From Hippopus hippopus (Eukaryota > Mollusca > Bivalvia > Cardiida > Cardiidae), in assembly GCA_946811185.2 (NCBI GenBank), contig OX328110.1, forward strand, positions 9,714,516 to 9,778,515: a DNA stretch of 64,000 nucleotides. Reading direction: 5' to 3'. The notes below the pieces were generated by a model. The model saw only the letters and a program-made list of their open reading frames with translations, had not been told where the DNA came from and made no database searches. Positions within the stretch are counted from its first letter, which is position 1. The number at the start of each line of letters is the position of its first letter. Below are positions 39,501-51,500 of this stretch, in pieces. The position numbers were made by a program, and so were the translations under genes.

Positions 39501-42500
39501 GGACTGTTCTAGGATATTGCATTCTATCAATTTCATTCTATCACTAGCAGTCATTTTGTTCTTCCTAAGTCTATTCAGTAATTCAGCAAATTCCAGGTCA
39601 CCTTTTTGTCTCATTACACAAGTTAATTCGAACATACTGAAATGATCTTTCCACAGGTTATTTGCTACAGCTGTAGCATCTTTAGTCAAATCATTGAATA
39701 TCCAATCACCATCAATAGGCTTTAGTTGATATAGATCACCTACAGCAATGATACTAACACCACCAAATGGTATCCTTGTTCCTTTGAGCTCCTGAAGTCT
39801 TTGATCTATAAAACTCAAGAGTGAATTACTCATCACTGACACTTCATCAATGATAACAACTGACAAGCTCCTATATTTTGATCGAAACGAATTCAGGTTA
39901 TCACATGTTAATGTCTGGTTAGACTGTTTGTATTTTTGTTTGAAAGCTGACGAAATTGTGGAGCCACCAATATTAAAAGCTGCTTTTCCTGTATATGCAC
40001 ACAATAGGACCCTCATCTCATCAGAGTTTTCTCCTTCTCTCAAATTAAGAAACCTAAACAGGGATTGATATAGGGCTCATATTACAACACTTTTGCCAAC
40101 ACCTGCTCCACCAGTCAGAAAAGCATATAATGGTACATCTCTAGTTTTAATCCAATGAAGAACATGATCATGGAACTGTCTTTGCTGTGTATTTAAATTC
40201 CTTAGTAAAACTCTGTACTGATCATCTGGCAATATGAGTTCATTTGAATCAACTTTAGCTGTTGAACTACCACATCCAATTTCGATACCTATATCATAAT
40301 GCCTGTGTTCAGATATTCTATCAGGATTGAAATATATAAATGATTCAGATTCCAGTGCTGATTCTTAAGCAGTTTCTGCCTCAATTTGTTGAGTAGTAGG
40401 TGTTAACTCATCATATGCATCTTCATCAGCTTCAGCCACTGCCTTTGCCAGCTCTAATTCATTAACATGGTGTTCATATTCTGAACATTTCATATCTACA
40501 CTTGTTTTCATAGATTCATAATGCTTTTTATAAGTGTCAAACATCCCTAGTAAGTCAGATTCTTCATTTCTCCATGGATGAAATAATAGAAGTTTTTCTC
40601 TGAAATGGTTTTCTTCATCTGACTTTTTATTAAATCTGACATATTGTATAACTTTTGAAGTCATTCTCTGTTTTATTTTCACACCATTCTTCATTTCTAA
40701 AATCAACTGATCATCATTGAAGTATTCTGAATTTTTAGGGTCATCATCATTATTCAATTCTTCACTATCTACAGGGTTCATTTTTTCCGGGATGATAACA
40801 TCCAGTTGTGTAACGTAATCAGCTAAGCAATATTTTTCTAGTGCCTTTGGGCGTTTGGAGTATCTTTTCATGACATTATCTGCAACAACATCTTTAGAAT
40901 CAGCTGGCAGTTCTTCCAGAGCAGATTTCTGTTTCAGCAACTGAATACGCTCATCCTTTGGTGATGTATTTATAAATATGACATCTCTTGTGCTTTGAGT
41001 TAATGGCATTTGCAATACAAGATATACAGCCTCTTGAGCACTAACTTCAACACTGTTTGAAAAGACATTGCCAATGTGTCTAACTTGTCTTTTAATATCC
41101 AAATTCCCATTTCTTGCTTCTTTTGCTGCTGCATATAGCATATTACTCATTCCTCTTTTGTGACTTACTAATATATGAAATGATGTATATGGCACAGGCA
41201 TATGGATCTAAAACAAACTGTATATCAATATTTGCCTTCCATGCTTGCAGTAAGGTTTTATTGTATAGATTAACACGAATCTCACTCGGTTTTCGCTTCA
41301 AAAATATCTTAGCTGCATTCAGTGAACTCCTGATACTCTTAATGTACTCATCTTCATTCATCTGGACAATAGTTTTCAAAAACATATCATAAGACATATC
41401 ATAACCCTCCTTCTGATCATTCAATTTTTTCTGAATTCCTTGGTATAATTTTTTGTACTTATCCTTGTCAGTTTCAAGTGGTTCTAATATCATAGTTTTA
41501 GCAAGTGGTGGTAGAGGATAGCCAAAGCGGCATACTCTGTCTTGCTTCTTTCTGCAGGTTCTTGAATGCTTATGAATTTGCATATCAACAAGATTTTCCA
41601 TGTCTTGATCATCAATAGAACACTGTAGATATTTGTCCACATAGGCAACTATGTCTTCCTCTGAGTTAACATTGAATTTTGGTGCATTTTCCACCCAAGC
41701 TATCATGTGAATGTGTGGTGAACCCCTTTGTTGAAATTCAACTCTATAAAAATAGTCCATAAGCTTGCCCAGGGGATTATGATCACTCTTAAGGACTATG
41801 TTGATAAATTCTTTAACTCTATGGTCAAAGTATCTAGAACAAGTAACAGGATCTGACTGAACAAGTTTTATTTTCTGTTCCCAGGTCAAATTATTAATTT
41901 CCTCTGCACTGTAGTGTACCCTTTCATTCAATGAGGCCAAAATACTCAAGAGATCTATCCATCTCGTGTCAGCAGACGACAAAGAGAGGAACCAAGTTGG
42001 TAATCCCAGTTGACGAATCATAGCAAACACATCTTTTTTTCTTTTTTGTAGATAAGCAGGAGAATTGCGAAGCTGTTTGAATATGTAGTAACCTTCATCT
42101 TTTTTGACAACATTGTCCATAAAATCCGAGTTTCTAGCTTCTGCTGCAGTTAATTCATTGTTTCTAGACTGAAAACGTCTAACAGCTAAATTAACCTTAT
42201 CACTGAGTTGTTTCATTTGTATTTTCTTTAATTTGAAGAAAATATTTGGTACACTATTAGCTGCACGTCTGTCTTGGCTTCGTAATTCCCATTTAGTAAT
42301 ATCACTGTAGTGACCAGAAACATGTCTGTCCTGATTATCTTTCCTTTTTTGGCCACAAAATATTGTTGGGAAACAAAGGTATTCAGAATCCTTGTCTTGA
42401 TAGATACTTAAAGGTTGTTGTCCCTCTCCAGGAGCAAACATAAAAGTACAGTTCCTGTTTTCAACATTGGCATCATCTAATAGCGTATCAATATTGCCTA

Positions 42501-45500
42501 CATTTTCTGCAGAAACCTCCTCTGCATCAGAATCATAAAACTCATCTGAATTTTGTATTTTGGCATTTAATTCTGGTGAATTATCTACATCATAAACATT
42601 TTGGGTGTTCATTGCACTGTCTTCTGTCTGATCATCAACTTTTTTTTCAGTTGTAAGGTCAGATGCTGGACTTACGAATTCATGTAAACTTTCCTCATAG
42701 TTTTGTGTCATTTCTTTCAACCATCCTTCATCTATATGGATATTTGCATTTTTATACAAATCACTGTGTTTCATCAGCCAGTTTAGAGCAATAAGAACAC
42801 AAGCAGGTCTCACATTTTCAGAAAAGACATGTGGCTTGAAGGATAATTTCTTTTTCAGTTTCACAGCTACTGTTACATTTTTATCTAAAGGTCTTGGAAG
42901 AGTATTGATAACTGGTTGTATGTCAACGGGTACATTAATAACATTTCCTTTGATTGATAACTGACGGCCTCTGGGCAGTTCTCTGATTTGCATAAAAGGT
43001 ATCCTTAGAGCGATCAATCTTTCCTCTAATGGGTGCAAATCTAATCCATTTTGTAAAGCTGGCCAAACCATTCCATTAAGTACAGATAGTTTTGGAACTT
43101 TGTCAATCTGAATATTTCTTTTACATGTAGTGCATACCCATTCTTTATTGTCAACAGATAAGAGTCTTTGTCAAGTATCTATTCTTTTGCTCATCAGATA
43201 AAGAATTTGCTTCTGAAACACTTTGTCTGAACCAAGTCTGATGACAACAACTACAAATATAGACAGGTCCATCTGACACTGACTTATGAAACATTTGTAT
43301 GCAAGAGCTAATGTCACTTCCATATCTTCTGCGCTTTGACAGTATTTTTTCATACTCACAAAAGTCCTGACTTTTACATTTGCATAATTTGCGTTGGCAA
43401 TCAAGAATACTTTCTGTATCTCTATTCCTTGAATTCAACCTTGAATCTTGCTTTGCTAATCTTTCTTTTTCTAAAAACCATTTATCTGATCTGGCTTTTC
43501 TCTTTGACTTTCTGTCTTGTTCTGTTTCTTTCACTCTAAACTCATCCGATTTTCTGTGTTTTTGTTTTTGAAGTGTCTCTTTTAATCGATACTGATTAGA
43601 TTGTCTTGCTTTTTGCTTAGATAGCAAAGAAGATTTTCTCCCCTTTAATTTGTTTTCTTCTGATTCTCTTGACATCCTTTTAGCATTTCTTTCTTTTAAT
43701 TTGTAAATATCAGATTGTCTTGCAATTTTCATTGACTTCAAAGTTGATTTTCTCTCCTTTAATTTGTTATCCTCAGATTCTCTAGATGTCCTTTTAGCAT
43801 TTCTTTCTTTTAATTTGTAAATATCAGATTGTCTTGCACTTTTCATTGACTTTAAAGTTGATTTTCTCTCCTTTAATTTGTTATCCTCAGATTCTCTAGA
43901 TGTCCTTTTAGCATTTCTTTCTTTTAATTTGTAAATATCAGATTGTCTTGCAGTTTTCATTGACTTCAAAGTCGATTTTCTCTCCTTTAACTTGTTTTCT
44001 TCTGATTTTCTTGACATTCTTTTGGCATCTCTTTCTCTTCTTTTGAATCCATCAGACATTTTTCTTTACTTTTGCTTATATAGTCTATTGTACAGTGTTC
44101 TATTACTTATCTGTTTAATCTTTGTACTTTTGATCGTTCTGTCCATTTGATCTTGAAAGTACTTGTCAATAAGATCAGCTTCCTTATCATCACTGCTGTG
44201 CTTTTTACAACATTTATTTATGTTTGCATCCATATTGTGATCAAATATGTCTGTAGGACCTTTGAAATTGTGTGTTTCATCTTTTTCTATTGATATCTCA
44301 AAAAGATTTACAGGCAAGAGATCAAATTGAGAACACAAGTCAATCAACATACTGTGGTACACTGAATACAAAAATGTAACTAGATCTTTCAAACAATGAA
44401 AAGATATCAATAGATAACCACCATTTGGGTGAGATAAGCCATCTGTTGCATGTGAATGAAAATCAAAGACATAATACTGACCATTCTTTGTGTAAACAGC
44501 AGAGCAAACTGAGCCAGTCAAAAGAAGCATTTGAGATGATTCACAAAAAGCTGACTGTAGTGATTCATACAGGTCAGGTAAATCTTTTGTAGCTGACTGC
44601 TTCTGACAAACGCCAGAAATTACTTCTAACTTCTCAACCAGTATCTCCTTATTCATAACTGACACAACATTTGGGATTTCATCAAAGTTTAAAAGCCTGC
44701 ATTGAAATTTTCCTTGTCTTTTCAAATTTAACAAGATTTTATTATACAAAACATCACCATCAAAAAGTATTTTATCCAAACTATCAGTGACATCTGTCTC
44801 CAAAATTTGGGCATAAATCAAAGAGCACAAAGCATTAATTGTACACTGACTTCCCCGAGAATCTGTGCTGAATCTACTGTCTGACTGGTTGATTGACCCA
44901 AGTATGAAAAGATTTGAATTCAATTGCCTTTTTAACTCTTCATCAATACTTTCTCTTATTCTGTCTTCAAAATTTTCGTATCTATCAGGCAATTCATACT
45001 GCATACTTGCAGAAGCAAATTCGTTTCCGCAGTCAGACTGACAATCTTTTATCTTGCAATCTTCATTTGGCAATTTAATCTTGCAATCTTCATTTCGCAA
45101 TTTAATCAGGCAATCTGACTGAGCATGCACAATGACATGACTCAGTGCCTGCTCAATGACAGGACTTGGCACTGCCTGCACAATGACAGGACTTGATGCT
45201 ACCTGCACAATGACAGGACTTGATGCTGCCTGCACAATGACAGGACTTGTAGCTGTGCTGTCTGCCTTTGCCTTGGCTGAACGTCTATTTTTCGTTTGAT
45301 CCCGATTTGCCAGTTTTCGCTGTGACTGAGACTTCTTCCTTAGCCTTGGCATTGTTTCCTACAATAGAATATTGGTGTATTAACCATTTCCCAAACAAGC
45401 CCGGGTTTTCACGACCCTGATAAAGAAGCCTTTTGAAAACATTGTGGGAAAAGGACAAAATGCTGGTCACCAGCATTTTCTCCTTTTCCCACAATGTTTT

Positions 45501-48500
45501 CTACCCTTCCCAAAACAAATTTCAATTTTTGAGTCCCATTTATTTTGTCGTCTGCAAGTGCTTTCAATTTAGAAAAGTCTAGAATTTTGTCATTTGGTAA
45601 AGAGTTAAGAAATGAACTTTCACATAGCAAAATATTACTTTCCTACCAATTTAGAGCTTGGGTCTTGCTCTATCTGTATTAGGCAAGAATGACCTTTTCC
45701 TTTACTATGGTAATGATATGAACGTATATCCATAATCTACACATGGAGATTATCAACATGTGAAAACTTAGCTTGCATATTTTACAGTAATGACAGATTC
45801 AATGTATTTCTCAGCTATAGTTACAGTGAACTTGATCTTTAGCACTAATAACTCTTCCAGCCCTAAATATATCAAATGGACCTTTTCCATTCAAGGTAGA
45901 AGTTACAACAATTCATCTTTGTGCGCATTTTTTACCCGCAATGTATAAGCCATAGTGCTGATGCTTTACCATGGTTTATAGCAGACCCTTCCAATTCAAA
46001 TATGTATGACACAATTTCAGTCAGAGGTAAAAACATGTTTCTTGTGAATTAAAAAAACTTACAGCTTTTCACTTTGCCTCTGATGAAGTAAAAATGTCTG
46101 TTCCAGTCACAGCTCTCTCCTCGACAACTCTCAGAAGACAAGTCAACAAGGTGTACCTCTTGTAATGTATAAATATGGTGTAAGAGTCACTATCTCTTTA
46201 ACACTATGTAATAAACCACTGAGTCACTTTCTCAACAAAATATAACAGTAACTGTTGCAATGTACAAATATGATGGTTTTAGTTTTTCAGCACAAATTAG
46301 AAATAAATGATCAAAGTAATCCAAGATGATTGTTTGCTTTTAAGGTGATGTATCTACAATATAAAAAAGACAACTGTAGTAATGACTTCTAAAACATTGG
46401 TTAAAGCAAACAAAATAATTAGCATTAAGGATGTCATTAGCACTACTTGCTTTTCAAAACAAATAATAAAAGTTATAATTTTTTCTATGTTCTTTTTCAA
46501 ATCTAATGTTGAGGACAAAGTTAAAGTGATATCCTTCATGTTCAATTAATAAAGAAATATTTTGCATCTATGACGATGCATTCATTAGATCAGTTATTAT
46601 ATAAGAAAAATTGATTCATGGAAATAAAGACTTTTTAAACTGCTTATATATCTGTATCAAGTGAAGAAAAATCAAAACAAAAAGAAACAATGTATAACAA
46701 GCACAGAAGAGAGTTCATGATCAAAAAGGTGCTTGCATCCAAGGAGGAGGCCCCATTCAAACATAGGTGAAGTTATTTAGGCAAATTCTATTCATTTTGC
46801 TCTACAGCATTTCCCATTAACAGTGAAAGTATAAAAACAAAAAAAAGAAGATCAAAAGTAAAAAAGGAAACAAAAGATCTGAATTAAGCTATTTTCTGTC
46901 TGATATTTAGCTTTTTGTTGAAGTCAGCATTTTGAAAAAACTAAATTGACAAACTAAAGAAGAACTTCACCCATGGCACCTACCTGGTACATAATGACAC
47001 ATGCGACACAGAACAAATGTTGGGTTTCGGGTACCTATACAAAATGTATATATTAAGTATAAGTGTATGTGTGGGTGTTGTGGGTATGGGTTTGTGTTAA
47101 TATTTTTTTTTGTATTCACAATTTCCCTATGTTGCTCATGAGGGCAGAATTTCAATACATACAACTTATATATTTGTATACTATGCAACAGTCAAATGTT
47201 GAAGCAGACTGATGGTGACATTTTGCATGACAGATAATTTATTCATCCTCTGTCCCAAAATTTGTATGAATCTCTTTTGTCACAGTAAAAAACCTGAAAA
47301 GAAAACAGTACAATGTTATCACATGTACATAATAAATTTACACTGCTTTACTTTTTGTTTAAACTATTATCACAATAAACATTCTGACATGCTTTAGAAG
47401 TATTTCATTAAAAATGTCTCCTCTTCTGGTGCACACAATGATTTTCTGGTTTTCAACCCATGATAACTCCTTTGTAAACATTTTTGAGACATTGTTAGGC
47501 AAACATTCTGCCCAAGTTTCATGAGTTATTAGCTGATAATCTTCCCTTTCAAGTATGTCTAATGTTCTGCAATGAATTCACCTAGTGATCTACTTTTTGA
47601 CATGAGTTGACACATTGTCCCATATGTAACATTCTAGTCAAGTTTCATGTCCTTCAGACTTTAATGTGGCTTACCAAGACCACACAAGGTCTAAAGGATT
47701 TGACCTGCTGCAATGCACAGTTTTTCTCAGATTTAACCTGTGACCTTGTTTTTGACCTGAGGTGACTCATTTTCAAACTTGTCTGAGATATCAAGACAAA
47801 TATCCTGACCAACTTTCATGAGTATTGGACTAAAAATGTTGCATATAGAGCGTACACAAGGTTTTCCTAACATTTGACCTGGTGACCTAGTTTTTGACTC
47901 GACCTGTCCCATTTTCAAACTCATCTAAGATATCATCAAGACAAACATTCTGATCAACTTCATGGATATCGGACTAAAAATGTGGCCTATAGAGCATACA
48001 CAAGGTTTTTCCTATGTTTGACCTGGTGACCTAGTTTTTGACCCGACATAACCCATTTTCAAACTCGTCCAAGATATAATCAAGACAAACATTCTGGCCA
48101 ACTTTCATGAGTACAGGACTAAAAATGTGGCCTCAGAATGTACACAAGGTAAAAGATGACGACACACTATGGACGCCAGACAACAGACACAGCACGATCA
48201 CAAAGGCTCACCTTGAGCACTTTGTGCTCAGGTCAGCTAAAAGCTTTCTGACCAACTTTCAAGAGTTTGAACTAAAAATGTGGCCTCAGAGTGTACACAA
48301 GGTAAAAGATGACGACGCACGATGGACGCCGGACAACAGTCACAGCACGATCACAAAATCTCACCTTGAGCACTTTGTGCTTGGGTCAGCTAAACCCTTC
48401 TGACAAACTTTTAAGAGTTTTGAACTGAAAATGTGGCCTCTAGAGCGTACACAAGGTTTTTCTAAGATTTGACCTAGTACTGACCCGACACGACCCATTT

Positions 48501-51500
48501 TCAAACTTGTCTGAGATGTCATCAAGACAAACATTCTGACCAACTTTCACGGGTATTTGACTGAAAATGTGGCCTCTAGAACATACACAAGGTTTTTCTA
48601 AGATTTGACCTGGTGACCTAGTTTTTGACCCGACATGACCCATTTTCAAACTTGTCTGAAAAATCATCGGGACAAACATTCTGACCAACTTTCACAAGTC
48701 TTTGACTCAAAATATGACCTCTAGAGCGTACACAAAGTTTTTCTAAGATGTGACCTAGTGACCTAGTTTTTGACCTGATATGTCCCATTTTTGTACTTGT
48801 GCGAGATATCATCAGGACAAATATTCTGACCAACTTTCACAAGTTTTGGACCGAAAATGTGGCCTCTAGAGTGTACACAAGGTTTTTCTAAGATTTGACC
48901 TAGTGACCTAGTTTTTCACCCGACATGACCCATTTTCGAACTTATCTGAGATATCATCAAGACAAACATTCTGACCAACTTTCAAGAGTCTTTAACTCAA
49001 AATATGATCTCTAGAGCGTACACAAAGTTTTTCTAAGATTTGACCTAGTGACCTAGTTTTTGACCTGACATGACCTATTTTCGAACTTGTCTGAGATATC
49101 ATCAAGACAAACATTCTTACTGACTTTCATGAGTATTGGACTGAAAATGTGGTCTCTAGAGCGTACACAAGGTTTTTCTAAGATTTGACCTGGTGACCTA
49201 CTTTTTAACCCGACATGACCAATTTTCAAACTTATTCGAGATATCATCAAGACAAACATTCTGACCATATTTCAAGAGTTTTGGACTGAAAATGTGGCCT
49301 GTAGAGTGTACACAGAGTTTTTCTTATAATTGACCTAGTGACCTAATTTTTGATCGGACATGACCTATTTTCAAACTCGTCCAAGATATCATCAAGACAA
49401 ACACTTTGACCAAGTTTCACAAGTGTTGGAGCAAAAATGTGGCCTCTAGAGCGTACACAAGGTAAAAGTTGACGACGCACGACGGACGCCGGACACAGCA
49501 CGATCACAAAAGCTCACCTTGAGCACTTTGTGCTCAGGTGAGCTAAAAAGGTCTTTTCAGTTCGGAAAAATATCTGAAATATTGTCATCTTAAAGTTTTT
49601 TTTGGTCAGAATATGTAATGCAGTTGTGGTCCGTGTAGATCCAAGATCAGACTGCACAGAATGTGCAGTCTGATCTTGATCAGAATTTGAATCATAGTGT
49701 CAAAGGAGAGATTTTCTTTTTCCTTCTTTTAAATCTTTTTTACAAGTGCATGTATCGACCCTCATGCTTATTACTTTGAGGAGAAAAGCTTTTAAAATAT
49801 TGCAGGTAGAGGCTAACAATGTTTTCTCCCAAATTTCATTTTTGGAGCCATTTTTTAAATGTAATATGTCAAGTAAGATGAGTCTAAACTTTGTTGTTTG
49901 GGTAAAGCATAAAATGTGTAAAATTAGTCCAGTTAAAAAATTGACATCAATAGTGGATGTGTGTACAAAAGTATCTAGTTATAACCTTGTGCTTGAATTT
50001 GTGAAGCATTTTAAAATCACATAAACTCAGACAACAGAAATTTAGACTTGTCCAAATTGAAGGCATTTGCACACAACAAAATAAATTTGACAAAAAAAAA
50101 GTTTTTAGGATGGTAAAAAACTCTGTGGAAAAAGGAGAAAATGGTGGTTTCTAGCAATTTCTCTTTTTTGCACAATGCTTTCAAAAGCCTTCTTTGCCAG
50201 GGTCATTCAAACTAAGAATTAAGTGGTTATGGGTAAAACATGGAATTTGCTCTTGAAAGGTTACAAAATGCTGTGAAAAAGGAGAAAATATTGGTCACCT
50301 GTACTTTCTCCTTTTCTCATAATGTTTTCCAAAGTTTTCATTCTTAGGGGTCATTAACATACTGTATTATTTGGTAAAGGTTTAACCCTTAACAACACAT
50401 TTCTGAGTTTTAACGATCCTGAGGCAGAGGCCTTCTGACAGCATTGTGGGAAAAGGAGAAAAAACTGGTATCGAGTATTTTCTCATTTATCCACCAAGTT
50501 TTCTACCCTTCAGAAATCAAAATTCTTTTTTTAGTCGCATTTATTTTGTTGTCTGTAAATGCCTTCAATTTGGACTAGTCAAAAGTTTTGCTGTTTGGTA
50601 AAGGTTTAAAAAGATCACACATCTTCACATACTTACTCTATTCCACTTAAGGCTCCATAAGCTTCACTTCCTGCCAGTGCATAACTGATAAGCAAAGCCA
50701 TACTGCAAAAAGGGAATAAAAGTAAAAATGATCAAGTATGTCCCTCACATGGATTGAACATTTCAGTAGGATGAGACGTCATACATCTAAAAAGTTATTT
50801 AACCCTTAAACTGCTAAATAAATGAAACAAATATTTCCATTCAATAGTAAAAACCCAAATATTGCGATTTCAAAGTTGATATCACTGGGAAAAAAATACC
50901 ATATTAGACAGTTTAAATCCATGAGCAGGCTACATGTATTGTGCAGTCTGATCTTGATCTACACTGTCCGCAAAAGCGCCCCATATCGCGCTTAGCAGCC
51001 TTAGGATTAACCCTTACCAAATTTTAGACTGATGTGAATTAAAAGCATTTAAAGGCATTGTAACTGTAATTGTTGCTCATGTGATGAGATCTGTCTTTAA
51101 ACTGAAAGAAAAACATTATAGGAAAAGGAGAGAATTCATGCCGGTTACCAGCATTTGTCCCTTTCCCACAACTTTTGAAAAAGTTGTATTTCAAAGGGTT
51201 GTAAAAACATAAAATTGTTTGGTAAAGGGGTTAAAATCAAATCGATATTGTAAATAAAAATGAGAGACCGTGTATTTTCAAAAAGGAGCCAAACATTATA
51301 AAAAAAAGAAGCTCTGGCAAAACAGGGTTTATGGCACCTACATGATATGATGTATTACACCAAGCAGGTCATCAATTAATTATGGATTCATAAAATCGAT
51401 TTTGTCTAATAACTAAGTGAATCATGGGATAAAATGGCCATAGGACATGCAGAAAATTTACAAAAATCAGAAGTTTCAATGCAGGTCAGCCTTTCAGAGT

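Larger units (their letters stand above)
38055..45352 (-). mobile_element. Helentron-type Helitron, near full-length, decayed
   Basis: A 7.3-kb block of minus-strand coding sequence inside the transporter intron between exons 10 and 9. In order it holds a cysteine-protease-like ORF, a Lys/Arg-rich tandem-repeat and zinc-finger segment, a DUF6570-like region, HUH Rep, PIF1-type helicase and an exonuclease-endonuclease-phosphatase (EEP) domain. EEP fused after the helicase is the mark of Helentron/Helitron2 elements. Breaks: TAA at 44066-44068 (possibly a natural ORF border), +1 frameshift near 43160, 1-bp homopolymer insertion at 41156-41159, TAA at 40365-40367 and TGA at 40077-40079. Its ends were not located with confidence; a hairpin at 37965-37995 may lie near the 3' end. 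Confidence 0.88.

Noticed and set aside
45285..45630. Frames overlapping the start of Helentron ORF1
   Set aside because: They read through the H-family MITE hairpin at 45380-45608 and have no family resemblance.
46984..47034. Alternative reading of exon 9 as a hydrophobic peptide (VPETQHLFCVACVIMYQ)
   Set aside because: That frame breaks phase with exon 8 and exon 10, while the chosen frame joins both.
47440..49548. CRISPR-like array
   Set aside because: Regular 145-bp spacing without short repeats and unique spacers; this is a eukaryotic minisatellite within a transposon-like element.
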